Made by a program: the position numbers and the translations under genes
The notes under the pieces: generated by a model
The model's database searches: none
Seen by the model: only the letters and a program-made list of their open reading frames with translations
What the model was told of the DNA's origin: nothing
From: Streptomyces filamentosus
Lineage (GTDB): Bacteria > Actinomycetota > Actinomycetes > Streptomycetales > Streptomycetaceae
DNA: 64,000 nucleotides
Reading direction: 5' to 3'
Assembly: GCF_014654895.1 (NCBI RefSeq)
Contig: NZ_BNBE01000001.1
Span: 496,001-560,000, forward strand
Shown here: positions 8,445-16,958 of the stretch, one piece after another
Position numbering within the stretch: position 1 is the first letter of the stretch
How the letters are laid out: each line of letters opens with the position of its first letter

Positions 8445-8525
8445 CGATGGATCAGGACTTCTACGGGACCTTCGCGAAGGAAGGCGGCCGGATCGGCTCC
8501 GGCGCCCTCGGCGCGGGCAGAGGAG

Positions 8526-8578
8526 GTGTCGCACGATGTGCGTGCTGACCTCGGTGCACCGCGCGAGCGGTGCGACAC
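8526..8578 (+). promoter_or_regulatory. alternative RNA hairpins over the transporter leader ORF
   Basis: Two pairings are possible. The segment gtgtcgcac (8526-8534), next to the AGGAGG site, is the exact complement of gtgcgacac (8570-8578). A tighter hairpin, gcaccgc/gcggtgc with a GCGA loop (8556-8562, 8567-8573), uses part of the same 3' arm. The two structures are mutually exclusive, and the first would mask the ribosome binding site of the leader ORF. Confidence 0.5.
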
Positions 8579-8631
8579 GGCTCCACCCGCTCCACTCCGA
8601 ACGACACAAACACAGACTTCGAAGACCCTGA
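8536..8631 (+). CDS. small leader ORF with Cys at codon 2, upstream of the sulfonate ABC genes
   Basis: A 31-aa ORF starting MCVLTSVHRASG, preceded by a consensus AGGAGG at 8521-8526. It ends with a His/Arg-rich tail 17 bp before the lipoprotein GTG. The strong Shine-Dalgarno, the Cys codon right after the start, and the overlapping alternative hairpins make it a good candidate for a cysteine-responsive leader. No homology claim is made. Confidence 0.55.
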   Translation: MCVLTSVHRASGATRLHPLHSERHKHRLRRP

Positions 8632-8648
8632 AACGAGGGAACACCTCC

Positions 8649-9770
8649 GTGCCTGCCACCACCCGCACCACCCTGCGCCGCAGCCTGGTCGCCGCCGCCG
8701 CCCTGCCCGTCCTGATCGGCGCGCTCGCCTCCTGCGGCTACGGTGCCGAGGCGAAGAAGGACGACGCCGCGGAGAAGGCCCCCGTCGCGGCCGACGCGAA
8801 GAAGCTCTCCGCCCCCGAGGTCCGGATCGGCTACTTCCCCAACCTGACGCACGCCACCGCGCTGATCGGCGTCAAGGACGGCCTCATCCAGAAGGAACTG
8901 GGCGGCACGGTCCTCAAGCCCCAGACCTTCAACGCCGGCCCGTCCGAGATCGAGGCGCTCAACGGCGGCTCTCTCGACATCGGCTTCATCGGCCCCTCGC
9001 CCTCCATCAACGCGTACGTCAAGTCCAAGGGCAAGAACCTGCGGATCATCTCCGGCTCCGCCTCCGGCGGCGTGAAGCTGGTCGTGAACCCGGACAAGAT
9101 CAAGACCCTGGACGACGTCAAGGGCAAGCGGATCGCCACCCCCCAGAAGGGGAACACCCAGGACGTCGCGCTGCTCAACTGGATCGCCGAGAAGGGCTGG
9201 TCGGTCGACCCGGAGTCCGGCAAGGGTGACGTCTCCGTCGTCCGCACGGACAACAAGGTCACCCCGGACGCCTACAAGTCGGGCTCCATCGACGGCGCCT
9301 GGGTGCCCGAGCCGACCGCCTCCAAGCTGGTCTCCCAGGGCGCGTCCGTGCTCCTCGACGAGACGTCCCTGTGGCCCGACAAGAAGTTCGTGATCACGAA
9401 CATCATCGTGTCGCAGAAGTTCCTCTCGGAGCACCCCGACGTGGTCGAGGCCGTGCTGCGGGGCACCGTGAAGACCAACGCGTGGATCAACGCCAACCCG
9501 GACAAGGCCAAGGCGTCCGCCAACGCCGCGCTGGAGGCGGAGTCCGGCAAGGCGCTGGCCGCCAAGGTCATCGACCCGGCGTGGCCGAGCATCGCGATCA
9601 CCAACGATCCGCTGGCCGCGACGCTGAAGACCCAGTCGGAGTGGGCGGTCAAGGCGAAGCTGATCGACCAGCCCGACCTGGCCGGCATCTACGACCTGAA
9701 GCTCCTCAACAAGGTGCTGAAGGAAGCCGGTCAGCCCGAGGTCTCCGACGCCGGTCTCGGCGTCAAGTAA
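8649..9770 (+). CDS. sulfonate/taurine-type ABC transporter substrate-binding lipoprotein
   Basis: A 373-aa periplasmic-type binding protein, lipid-anchored outside the membrane. A signal sequence with Arg10-Arg11 and a hydrophobic stretch ends in a lipobox (ALASC) with Cys29. The mature part has the SsuA/TauA pattern: RIGYFPNLTHATALIG, then GPSEIEALNGGSLDIGFIG, then KGNTQDVALLNW. GTG 8649 follows GAGGGA. It heads a three-gene ABC operon next to sulfate assimilation, so an organosulfur substrate or sulfate itself is likely; the actual ligand is not fixed by sequence. Confidence 0.88.
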   Translation: MPATTRTTLRRSLVAAAALPVLIGALASCGYGAEAKKDDAAEKAPVAADAKKLSAPEVRIGYFPNLTHATALIGVKDGLIQKELGGTVLKPQTFNAGPSEIEALNGGSLDIGFIGPSPSINAYVKSKGKNLRIISGSASGGVKLVVNPDKIKTLDDVKGKRIATPQKGNTQDVALLNWIAEKGWSVDPESGKGDVSVVRTDNKVTPDAYKSGSIDGAWVPEPTASKLVSQGASVLLDETSLWPDKKFVITNIIVSQKFLSEHPDVVEAVLRGTVKTNAWINANPDKAKASANAALEAESGKALAAKVIDPAWPSIAITNDPLAATLKTQSEWAVKAKLIDQPDLAGIYDLKLLNKVLKEAGQPEVSDAGLGVK

Positions 9771-9796
9771 CAGCCCATCCCCAGGAGGTGACGACC

Positions 9797-10591
9797 ATGG
9801 CCACGACGCTCGCCAAGGCTGCCGAGGGCACCGTAGCGGAGCAGACGCACGCCGCCCGGATCGAGCACGTCTCGAAGTCCTTCTCCGGCCCGGCCGGTGC
9901 CCAGCTCGTCCTGGACGACGTCAGTCTCGACGTCGCGCCCGGCGAGTTCGTCACCATCCTGGGGGCCTCGGGGTGTGGCAAGTCCACGCTGCTGAACCTG
10001 GTCGCGGGACTGGACCGGCCGACCCAGGGGTCCATCGAGACCCCGGGCGGCCGGCCGGCCCTGATGTTCCAGGAGCACGCCCTCTTCCCGTGGCTGACCG
10101 CGGGCAAGAACATCGAACTCGCCCTGCGGCTGCGCGGAGTGCCGCGCGCCGAGCGCCGGACGGAGGCCGAGCGGCTGCTCGAACTCGTCCGTCTCGGCGG
10201 GGCGTACGGCAAGCGGGTGCACGAGCTGTCCGGCGGCATGCGCCAGCGCGTGGCGCTCGCCCGGGCGCTCGCCCAGGACAGCCGGCTGCTGCTGATGGAC
10301 GAGCCCTTCGCGGCGCTCGACGCCATCACCCGCGACGTGCTGCACGGCGAGCTCACCCGGGTCTGGGAGGAGACGAGGCTCTCCGTCCTCTTCGTCACCC
10401 ACAACGTGCGCGAGGCCGTCCGGCTCGCCCAGCGCGTGGTCCTGCTCTCCTCCCGGCCCGGCCGGGTCGCGAAGGAGTGGACCGTGGACATCCCCCAGCC
10501 GCGCCGCATCGAGGACGCGGACGTGGCCGAGCTGTCCGTCGAGATCACTGAACACCTGCGTGGGGAGATCCGCCGCCATGGCCAGCACTGA
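9797..10591 (+). CDS. sulfonate-type ABC transporter ATP-binding protein
   Basis: A 264-aa ATPase energising uptake with the adjacent lipoprotein and permease. Walker A is GASGCGKST, the Q-loop lies in MFQEHALFPW, the signature is LSGGMRQRVALARAL, and Walker B is LLLMDEPF. SsuB/TauB family members have this size and layout. ATG 9797 is placed by a consensus AGGAGGTG at 9783-9790. The 3' end overlaps the permease start by 14 bp. Confidence 0.92.
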   Translation: MATTLAKAAEGTVAEQTHAARIEHVSKSFSGPAGAQLVLDDVSLDVAPGEFVTILGASGCGKSTLLNLVAGLDRPTQGSIETPGGRPALMFQEHALFPWLTAGKNIELALRLRGVPRAERRTEAERLLELVRLGGAYGKRVHELSGGMRQRVALARALAQDSRLLLMDEPFAALDAITRDVLHGELTRVWEETRLSVLFVTHNVREAVRLAQRVVLLSSRPGRVAKEWTVDIPQPRRIEDADVAELSVEITEHLRGEIRRHGQH

Positions 10592-11465
10592 CACCGCCGC
10601 GGCGGTCAAGAAGGACGACCTCGCCGGTCTGGAGGCCGGACTCGACGCGCTGGACGCGGTCGAGGTCCGCCGCACCCCGGTCCGCGAGGTCCTCCTCAAG
10701 AAGGTCCTCCCGCCCGCCCTCGCCGTCGCCCTCGTCCTCGTCGTCTGGCAGGTCCTCGTCTCGGCGAGGATCACCGACGAGACAAAGCTGCCCGCGCCGT
10801 CCACGGTGTGGGACGGCCTGGCCGACATGTGGCTCCAGGGCACCCTCCTGGAGGTCATCTGGACCAGCGTGTCCCGGGGCCTTTCCGGCTTCCTCCTCGC
10901 GCTGGCCATCGGCACCCCGCTGGGCCTCCTCGTGGCCCGGGTGAAGTTCGTGCGCGCCGCGATCGGGCCGATCCTGTCGGGTCTCCAGTCGCTTCCCTCG
11001 GTGGCGTGGGTGCCGCCGGCCGTGCTCTGGTTCGGCCTGAACGACGCCATGATGTACACGGTGATCCTGCTGGGCGCCGTGCCGTCGATCGCCAACGGCC
11101 TGGTCTCCGGCGTCGACCAGGTGCCGCCGCTCTTCCTGCGGGCCGGCCGCACCCTGGGCGCCACCGGCCTCAGGGGCACCTGGCACGTGGTGCTCCCGGC
11201 CGCGCTGCCGGGCTACCTGGCGGGCCTGAAGCAGGGCTGGGCGTTCTCCTGGCGTTCGCTGATGGCGGCGGAGATCATCGCCTCCTCCCCCGACCTGGGC
11301 CTGGGCCTGGGCCAGCTCCTGGAGAACGGCCGCAACAACATCGACCTGCCCGGCGTCTTCCTGGCGATCCTGCTGATCCTGGTCGTCGGCATCGCGATCG
11401 ACCTGCTGATCTTCAGCCCGCTGGAGCGCTGGGTGCTCCGCAGCCGCGGCCTGCTGGCGAAGTGA
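10578..11465 (+). CDS. sulfonate-type ABC transporter permease
   Basis: A 295-aa integral membrane protein with about six membrane segments. The first is around residues 40-60 (LPPALAVALVLVVWQVLV). The cytoplasmic EAA-type loop is visible near residues 190-210 (GRTLGATGLRGTWHVVLPAALPG), matching the SsuC/TauC class. ATG 10578 follows GGGGAG; an alternative GTG at 10560 would add six residues. It is the membrane partner of the two preceding genes. Confidence 0.9.
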   Translation: MASTDTAAAVKKDDLAGLEAGLDALDAVEVRRTPVREVLLKKVLPPALAVALVLVVWQVLVSARITDETKLPAPSTVWDGLADMWLQGTLLEVIWTSVSRGLSGFLLALAIGTPLGLLVARVKFVRAAIGPILSGLQSLPSVAWVPPAVLWFGLNDAMMYTVILLGAVPSIANGLVSGVDQVPPLFLRAGRTLGATGLRGTWHVVLPAALPGYLAGLKQGWAFSWRSLMAAEIIASSPDLGLGLGQLLENGRNNIDLPGVFLAILLILVVGIAIDLLIFSPLERWVLRSRGLLAK

Positions 11466-11478
11466 GGTCGGCCCGCAC

Positions 11479-12222
11479 ATGAACCGTTCCGTCCTCCTCG
11501 TCGTCGCCCACGGCAGCCGTGACCCGCGGCACGCGGCGACCGTCCGGGCGCTGGTGAGCCGGGCCGGCGCGCTGCGGCCGGGGCTTCGGATCGAGACCGC
11601 GTTCCTGGACTTCAACCTGCCCTCGCCGGCGGGGGTCCTGGACCGGCTCGCCGGGGAGGGCGTGCGGGACGTGGTGGCGCTGCCGCTGCTGCTGACCCGG
11701 GCCTTCCACGCGAAGGCCGACGTCCCCGCCGTCCTGCGCCGGGCCCCCGCCTCCCTGCGGGTCCGCCGGGCGGAGGTCCTGGGCCCGTCCCCGCTGCTGC
11801 TGGCGACGGTGGAACGGCGCCTGTACGAGGCCGGGCTCACGCCCGGCGACAAGAGCACCACCGGGGTCGTCCTGGCCTCGGCGGGCTCCACCGACCCGGA
11901 GGCGATCGCGGCGATCGCAGAAACGGCGCGGGAGCTGCGGGACACCGGTTGGTGCTCCGTGCGACCCGCGTTCGCCTCCGCATCCCTCCCCCGGACGGAA
12001 GAGGCCGTACGGGCGCTGCGCGCCGAGCCCGGCGTCCGCCGGGTGGCGGTCGCCCCGTACGTGATCGCCCCGGGCCGCCTCCCGGACCGCGTCGCGGCCG
12101 GTGCGGCGGAGGCCGACGTCCTCGCGGACGTCCTCGGCCCCTCTCCCGAGCTGGCCCGGCTGCTCGTGGAGCGGTACGAGGCGGCGGCCCGTGCCGGACG
12201 GGCCCTGGTCGCGGCGGGTTAG
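11479..12222 (+). CDS. sirohydrochlorin chelatase (CbiX/SirB type)
   Basis: A 247-aa protein of the class that inserts iron or cobalt into sirohydrochlorin. The N-terminal VVAHGSRDP carries the catalytic His11, and a second conserved His lies in TRAFHAKADVP. The length fits the two-lobed form. It lies 13 bp after the ABC permease and so is probably co-transcribed. The context suggests it makes siroheme for the sulfite reductase, so ferrochelation is more likely than cobaltochelation. Confidence 0.88.
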   Translation: MNRSVLLVVAHGSRDPRHAATVRALVSRAGALRPGLRIETAFLDFNLPSPAGVLDRLAGEGVRDVVALPLLLTRAFHAKADVPAVLRRAPASLRVRRAEVLGPSPLLLATVERRLYEAGLTPGDKSTTGVVLASAGSTDPEAIAAIAETARELRDTGWCSVRPAFASASLPRTEEAVRALRAEPGVRRVAVAPYVIAPGRLPDRVAAGAAEADVLADVLGPSPELARLLVERYEAAARAGRALVAAG

Positions 12223-12237
12223 GGCGCGGCTCCGGGC

Positions 12238-12789
12238 TCAGGCCGCGGTCATCTCCACCAGTTTGCGGACCGTGTTCCAGTTGCGGGCGGTGTTCACCAC
12301 GCCCTTGTTGAGGGACGGCCGCAGGACGGCCTCGGCGAGCTTGGAGCGGCCGAGGCCGTCCGGCGTGTGGAGGTACACCACCCGGTCGCCGAGGGCGAAA
12401 TCCTCGGGCGCGAAGGCCCCGGCGTCGACGGCGGCGAAGCGGTCGGCGGTGACCGGTTCGGAGTAGTACACGGCGTGCAGCTGCTTCCCCTCCAGCTCGT
12501 CCGCGGGGAAGGGGCACGCCTCGGCGACGGCCGCGAGGTAGGCGTGGTCGCGGACGAGGCAGTCGCAGGCGAAGCCGAAGCGTTCCTCGATCGCCTCGCC
12601 GATGCCGGCCGCGAGCGCGTCCCCGGCGGCGTCCGAGCCGGTGGTGAAGACGGCGTTGCCGCTCTGGAGGTAGGTCCGGACGCCGCCGTGGCCGAGTCCT
12701 TCGAGCAGGTCGCGCAACTCGGCCATGGGGAGCTTGCGGTGGCCGCTCACGTTGATGCCGCGGAGGAGGAGCGCGTACGTCGTCGTCAT
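12238..12789 (-). CDS. DUF1697 family protein
   Basis: A 183-aa soluble protein with the family's typical start, TTYALLLRGINVSGHRKLPM, and the TYLQSGNAVF segment at residues about 42-51. The C-terminal LNKGVVNTARNWNTVRKL also matches. The function of DUF1697 is not established. It runs convergent to the chelatase gene with only 15 bp between stops. No partner gene is evident. Confidence 0.88.
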   Translation of the reverse strand: MTTTYALLLRGINVSGHRKLPMAELRDLLEGLGHGGVRTYLQSGNAVFTTGSDAAGDALAAGIGEAIEERFGFACDCLVRDHAYLAAVAEACPFPADELEGKQLHAVYYSEPVTADRFAAVDAGAFAPEDFALGDRVVYLHTPDGLGRSKLAEAVLRPSLNKGVVNTARNWNTVRKLVEMTAA

Positions 12790-12983
12790 GCGGCCACCTT
12801 AGGGTCACCGCGCCTCGTGGGGGGCGGCGCGGTGACCTGCTCGCACCCTTCCCGATCGACGGGCGGGAACGGAAGGGCCTTCACCCATCTGTGACTTATC
12901 AAACAAGGTTTCGTAATGACGGGGGGTGCGGCCAGGGGTGGGACACTGCTCGCGCACACGTACCACCGGGTAGGGAGAGAGTG

Positions 12984-13841
12984 ATGGACGAGGCGAGGGC
13001 GCGGGAGATCCTGGCCGCGGCGGGACTGCCGGCCGGCGGGGCGCGGCTGCTCGCACTGGGCGAGAACGCGGTCTTCGCCGTGGACGGCCTGGTGGTCAAG
13101 GTGGGCCGGTCGGCCGAACTGTTCGAGCGGGCCGGGCGGGAGGTGGCGCTGGCCGGCTGGCTCGCGGAGGCCGGGGTGCCGGCGGTGCGGGCGGCGGAGA
13201 AGGAGCCGCGGCTCGTCGAGGGCCATCCGCTGACCTTCTGGCACCCGCTGCCCGAGGCCGTCCGGCCGGCCGAGCCGCGCGACCTGGCGCCGCTGCTGCG
13301 GGCCGTGCACGCCCTGCCGGAGCCCGCGGACCTGGCGCTGCCCCGGCGCGAGCTGCTCGGCGGCGTGGAGCGCTGGCTGCGGCTGGCGGGGGACGCGATC
13401 GACCCGGCGGACGCGGCCTTCCTGCGGGAGCGGCGGGACGCCTTCGCCCCGGCGGCCGCCGCGCTCGTCCCGCACCTGCCGCCGGGCCCGATCCACGGCG
13501 ACGCCCTGCCGCGCAACGTCCAGGTGGGCCCGGACGGCCCGGTCCTGATGGACCTGGAGACCTTCTCCTCGGACCTGCGCGAGCACGACCTGGTGGTCCT
13601 GGCGCTCTCCCGGGACCGTTACGGCCTGGACCCGGCGGCCTACGACGCCTTCACCCGGGCGTACGGCTGGGACGTGCGGGAGTGGGAGGGCTGCGCGGTG
13701 TTGCGCGGGGCGCGGGAGACCGCGAGCTGCGCCTGGGTGGCCCAGCACGCGCCGCACAACCCGAAGGCGCTGGCCGAGTTCGAGCGGCGGGTGGCGTCGC
13801 TGCGGGACGGCGACCCCGAGGTCCGCTGGTATCCGTTCTGA
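12984..13841 (+). CDS. aminoglycoside phosphotransferase-family kinase
   Basis: A 285-aa protein of the APH/choline-kinase fold. The catalytic loop is HGDALPRN (residues about 170-177) and the metal-binding segment is LMDLETFS. ATG 12984 follows a GGGAGAGA site; the frame continues upstream without a better start. Such proteins phosphorylate small molecules and are common as uncharacterised paralogues in Streptomyces. Resistance to an aminoglycoside cannot be inferred. It is followed by an alpha/beta hydrolase on the same strand. Confidence 0.82.
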   Translation: MDEARAREILAAAGLPAGGARLLALGENAVFAVDGLVVKVGRSAELFERAGREVALAGWLAEAGVPAVRAAEKEPRLVEGHPLTFWHPLPEAVRPAEPRDLAPLLRAVHALPEPADLALPRRELLGGVERWLRLAGDAIDPADAAFLRERRDAFAPAAAALVPHLPPGPIHGDALPRNVQVGPDGPVLMDLETFSSDLREHDLVVLALSRDRYGLDPAAYDAFTRAYGWDVREWEGCAVLRGARETASCAWVAQHAPHNPKALAEFERRVASLRDGDPEVRWYPF

Positions 13842-13895
13842 CCGGCCTGCCATCATGATCCCCGTCGAACCGGCCGACGGGAACGGGGTGTTGTG

Positions 13896-14723
13896 ATGCG
13901 CGTACAGCTGTCCGAGGTGTCGCTGGAGGTCGAGGCGAGCGGCGAGGGACCGGTGGTCCTGCTGCTCCACGGCTTCCCCGACGACCACACGCTCTGGCGT
14001 CACCAGGTGCGGGCGCTGAACGCGGCCGGCTTCCGGACGGTGGCGCCGACGCTGCGCGGCTTCGGCGCCTCGGACCGGCCGGAGGGCGGCCCGGAGGCGT
14101 ACCACCCGGCGAAGCACGTCGGCGACCTGCTGGAGCTGCTGGCCCGGCTGGACGTGGACCGCTTCCACCTGGTCGGCCACGACTGGGGGTCGGGGATCGC
14201 CCAGGGGCTGGCGTCGGTGGTGCCGGACCGGGTGCGGAGCCTGTCCCTGCTGTCGGTGGGGCACATCGGGGCGGTCCGGGACGCGGGCTGGGAGCAGAAG
14301 CAGCTGTCCTGGTACATGCTGCTGTTCCAGTTCGCGGGTCTCGCGGAGGACTGGCTGGCGCGGGACGACTTCGCGCAGCTGCGCGAGATGCTGGCCGAGC
14401 ATCCGGACGCGGAGTCCGTGATCGAGCCGCTGCGGGCGCCCGGGGCGCTGACGGCGGCGCTGAACATCTACCGCGCGGGGCTCCCGCCGGAGGTCCAGTT
14501 CGGCACGGACCTGCCGGTGCCGTCGCTGCCCGCGGTGCCGGTGCTGGGCGTCTGGTCGACCGGGGACCGCTTCCTCACCGAGCGCTCGATGGAGCGGACG
14601 GGCGAGCGGGCGCGGGGCCCCTGGCGGTACGAGCGGGTCGAGGGGGCGGGGCACTGGCTCCAGCTGGACCGCCCGGAGGCCGTCGACGACCTGCTGCTGT
14701 CCTTCTTCAAGGAGCACGCCTGA
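13896..14723 (+). CDS. alpha/beta hydrolase, epoxide-hydrolase-like
   Basis: A 275-aa alpha/beta-hydrolase. The nucleophile elbow reads VGHDWGSG, with Asp rather than Ser, as in epoxide hydrolases and haloalkane dehalogenases. The oxyanion motif is HGFPDD and the C-terminal His is in EGAGHWLQLDRP. Start choice is between GTG 13893 and ATG 13896. The substrate is unknown. It may be co-transcribed with the kinase gene 54 bp upstream. Confidence 0.85.
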   Translation: MRVQLSEVSLEVEASGEGPVVLLLHGFPDDHTLWRHQVRALNAAGFRTVAPTLRGFGASDRPEGGPEAYHPAKHVGDLLELLARLDVDRFHLVGHDWGSGIAQGLASVVPDRVRSLSLLSVGHIGAVRDAGWEQKQLSWYMLLFQFAGLAEDWLARDDFAQLREMLAEHPDAESVIEPLRAPGALTAALNIYRAGLPPEVQFGTDLPVPSLPAVPVLGVWSTGDRFLTERSMERTGERARGPWRYERVEGAGHWLQLDRPEAVDDLLLSFFKEHA

Positions 14724-14770
14724 GCCGTCCCGGCGCGTGAGCGCCCGGGGCCACCGGCCTCCGCCTCCGG

Positions 14771-15496
14771 TCAGGGGGCGGCGGTCTCCGGTGCGCCGCG
14801 CAGCGGCCACACGGGGTCGACGAAGGCGTCGGGGTCGCCCTTCTTCCGCAGGAACTCCTGGAAGTTCTCGGCCCAGGCGCGGTACCAGCCGATCTGCCGC
14901 CGGTGCAGTTCGGCGGGGTCGAGCGCGGCGACCTTCGGGTGCCGCTCGGCTATCGCGACGGCGACCCGGACGGCGGCGAGGGCGTCGGCGGACGCCTGGT
15001 GCGCGGCTTCGAGGACGACGCCGTACTCGCCGCAGACGGCCTCCAGGGTCCGCTTGCCGCGCCGGTAGCGGTCGACGGCCCGGTCGATCGTGTACGGGTC
15101 GACGACGGGGCCGATGCCGGCGGAGCCGAGCCGCTCCTCCAGGGAGGGCAGCCCGTGGCGGCGGAGCTCGGCGGCGAGGAGGGTGAGGTCGAAGGAGGCG
15201 TTGTACGCGACGACCGGGACGCCCTGGCGCCAGTACCCCGTCAGCGTCTCGGCGACCTCGTCGGCGACCTCGGGGGCCGGGCGGCCCTCGGCGGCGGCCC
15301 GCTCGCTGCTGATGCCGTGGATGGCGGTCGCGGGCTCGGGGATGGGGACGCCGGGGTCGGCGAGCCAGTCGCGCTGCCGGACGACCCGTCCGGCGTGGAA
15401 GCCGACGACCGAGGCCGTCACGATGCGCGCTTCCTGCGGGTCGGTGCCGGTGGTCTCCAGGTCGAAGCCGACCAGTGGTTCCCCGTGCCAGGCCAT
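14771..15496 (-). CDS. DEDDh-type 3'-5' exonuclease
   Basis: A 241-aa DnaQ-like exonuclease. Exo I is FDLETTGTD (residues 12-20), Exo II is in YNASFDLTLL, and Exo III is HQASADALA with the His that defines DEDDh enzymes. It may act in DNA proofreading or RNA trimming. The start is fixed by AAGGAGG eight bases upstream. The C-terminal RAWAENFQEFLRKKGDPDAFVDPVWPLR tail is typical of Streptomyces homologues. Confidence 0.88.
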   Translation of the reverse strand: MAWHGEPLVGFDLETTGTDPQEARIVTASVVGFHAGRVVRQRDWLADPGVPIPEPATAIHGISSERAAAEGRPAPEVADEVAETLTGYWRQGVPVVAYNASFDLTLLAAELRRHGLPSLEERLGSAGIGPVVDPYTIDRAVDRYRRGKRTLEAVCGEYGVVLEAAHQASADALAAVRVAVAIAERHPKVAALDPAELHRRQIGWYRAWAENFQEFLRKKGDPDAFVDPVWPLRGAPETAAP

Positions 15497-15562
15497 CGGG
15501 TCCTCCTTACGTGATCTCCCCCGTGGTGTTCACCACCCTCGCACGGGCCACTGACAACGGGA

Positions 15563-16849
15563 TCAGGAGACGGGTCGGGAATCGAGCCAGACCGACTCGA
15601 ATTCCTCACGATACGTCTCGAAAAGTCCGTGCTCGCCGTGGGGGTCGCGCTGTCCCTGCCGGACGACGGCCCGGCCGCCGCCGCGCAGCACCAGGACGGG
15701 GGCCTCCATGCCGCGGGCCTTGCGGAGGTAGGACTGGACGACGCCGACGCCGTCCGGGCCGTCGCCGTCGACCAGGTAGGCGGTGAAGCGGGGGGTCTCG
15801 TCGAAGACGTGGATCTGGAAGGCGTCGGGGTCGCGGAGCCTGGCGCGGACCCGCCGCATGTGGAGGATGTTCATCTCGACCGAGCGGCTCAGCTCGCCCT
15901 TCTTGATGCCGAGCTCCCGCTCGCGGCGCTTGACGGCGCTGCTCGCCGGGTTGAGGAAGAGGAGGCGTATCCGGCAGCCGGACTCGGCGAGGTGGACCAT
16001 GCGGCGGCCGGAGAAGTTCTGCACGAGCAGGTTCAGGCCTATGCCGGTGGCGTCGAGGCGGCGGGCGCCGCCGAAGAGGTCCTCGGCGGGCAGCTGGCGC
16101 TGGAGCCGGACGCGGTCGGGGTGGACGGAGACGACGTCGGCGTACCGGTCGCCCACGAGATCCTCGACGGCGTCGACGGGGAGCCGGTCGGCGGAGGGGA
16201 GTCCGGCGCCGCTGCCGAGGATCTCCAGGATCCGGGCGGAGGCCCGTTCGGCCTGGGCGAGGACGGTGGGCGAGAGGGCCCGGTTGCGGGAGACGACGTT
16301 GCGCGTCACCTCCAGCTCGTCGAGGGCGAGTTCGACCTCGCGCCGGTCGTCGAAGTAGGGCTCGAAGCAGGGCCAGTGCTGGACCATCAGCTCGCGGAGC
16401 TGGGGCAGCGTGAGGAAGGAGAGGACGTTGTCGTCGGCGGGGTCGAGGAGGTAGCCCTTGCGGCGGGAGACCTCGCGGACGGCGACGGCGCGGCGGACCC
16501 ATTCCTGTCCGGCGGGACCCGCCGCGGCGACGACCCACTCGTCGCCGTGGACGGGCTCGTAGACGGGGCGCAGGACGGCGGCGACGACGGCCCGCATCCG
16601 CTGTTCCACGAGGTTGAGCCAGATGTAGGCGCGGCCGGCGCGCTGGGCGCGGGTGCGGACCTCGCTCCACGCCTCGGCGCCCCAGTCGAGCTCGGCGCCG
16701 ATCTCCACCGGCCGGGCCACGGTGACCGCGCCGGGGGGCGCGGCCGTCCCGGAGGGGAGGATCACCGTGGGCGGCGCCTCCCCGGGGTCGGCCGGTCCCC
16801 CCTCGTGACCCGCGTCCCCTGGGGGCAGCTCACGACCTCCCGAGCTCAC
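15563..16849 (-). CDS. SAV2148-type HEPN-family protein
   Basis: A 428-aa protein resembling the Streptomyces SAV2148 HEPN-domain family. The N-terminus is Pro/Gly-rich and disordered. Residues about 60-215 are helical and contain DELEVTRNVVSRNRALS, the region where a HEPN R-x4-6-H motif is expected; an Arg occupies the likely His position. The C-terminal half (NLLVQNFSGRRMVHLAESGCRIRLLFLNP onward) resembles phospholipase-D-like or nucleotide-sensor folds. The GTG start at 16849 lacks a strong ribosome site, so an internal start is possible. The function is unknown. Confidence 0.7.
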   Translation of the reverse strand: MSSGGRELPPGDAGHEGGPADPGEAPPTVILPSGTAAPPGAVTVARPVEIGAELDWGAEAWSEVRTRAQRAGRAYIWLNLVEQRMRAVVAAVLRPVYEPVHGDEWVVAAAGPAGQEWVRRAVAVREVSRRKGYLLDPADDNVLSFLTLPQLRELMVQHWPCFEPYFDDRREVELALDELEVTRNVVSRNRALSPTVLAQAERASARILEILGSGAGLPSADRLPVDAVEDLVGDRYADVVSVHPDRVRLQRQLPAEDLFGGARRLDATGIGLNLLVQNFSGRRMVHLAESGCRIRLLFLNPASSAVKRRERELGIKKGELSRSVEMNILHMRRVRARLRDPDAFQIHVFDETPRFTAYLVDGDGPDGVGVVQSYLRKARGMEAPVLVLRGGGRAVVRQGQRDPHGEHGLFETYREEFESVWLDSRPVS

Positions 16850-16958
16850 CCGCGCACCGCCTTCTGCTCTGGACGCCCGTCCCGAATTCTTCCGACAAGA
16901 TCAAGGAAGGGTACTCCGCGAGCGGGAGGCGGTGCAGCAGGATCGGCCGCCTCCTTGC

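Noticed and set aside
7101..9434. A 777-aa minus-strand frame across cysN and the lipoprotein gene
   Set aside because: It crosses two well-identified plus-strand genes and lacks a ribosome site and any domain.
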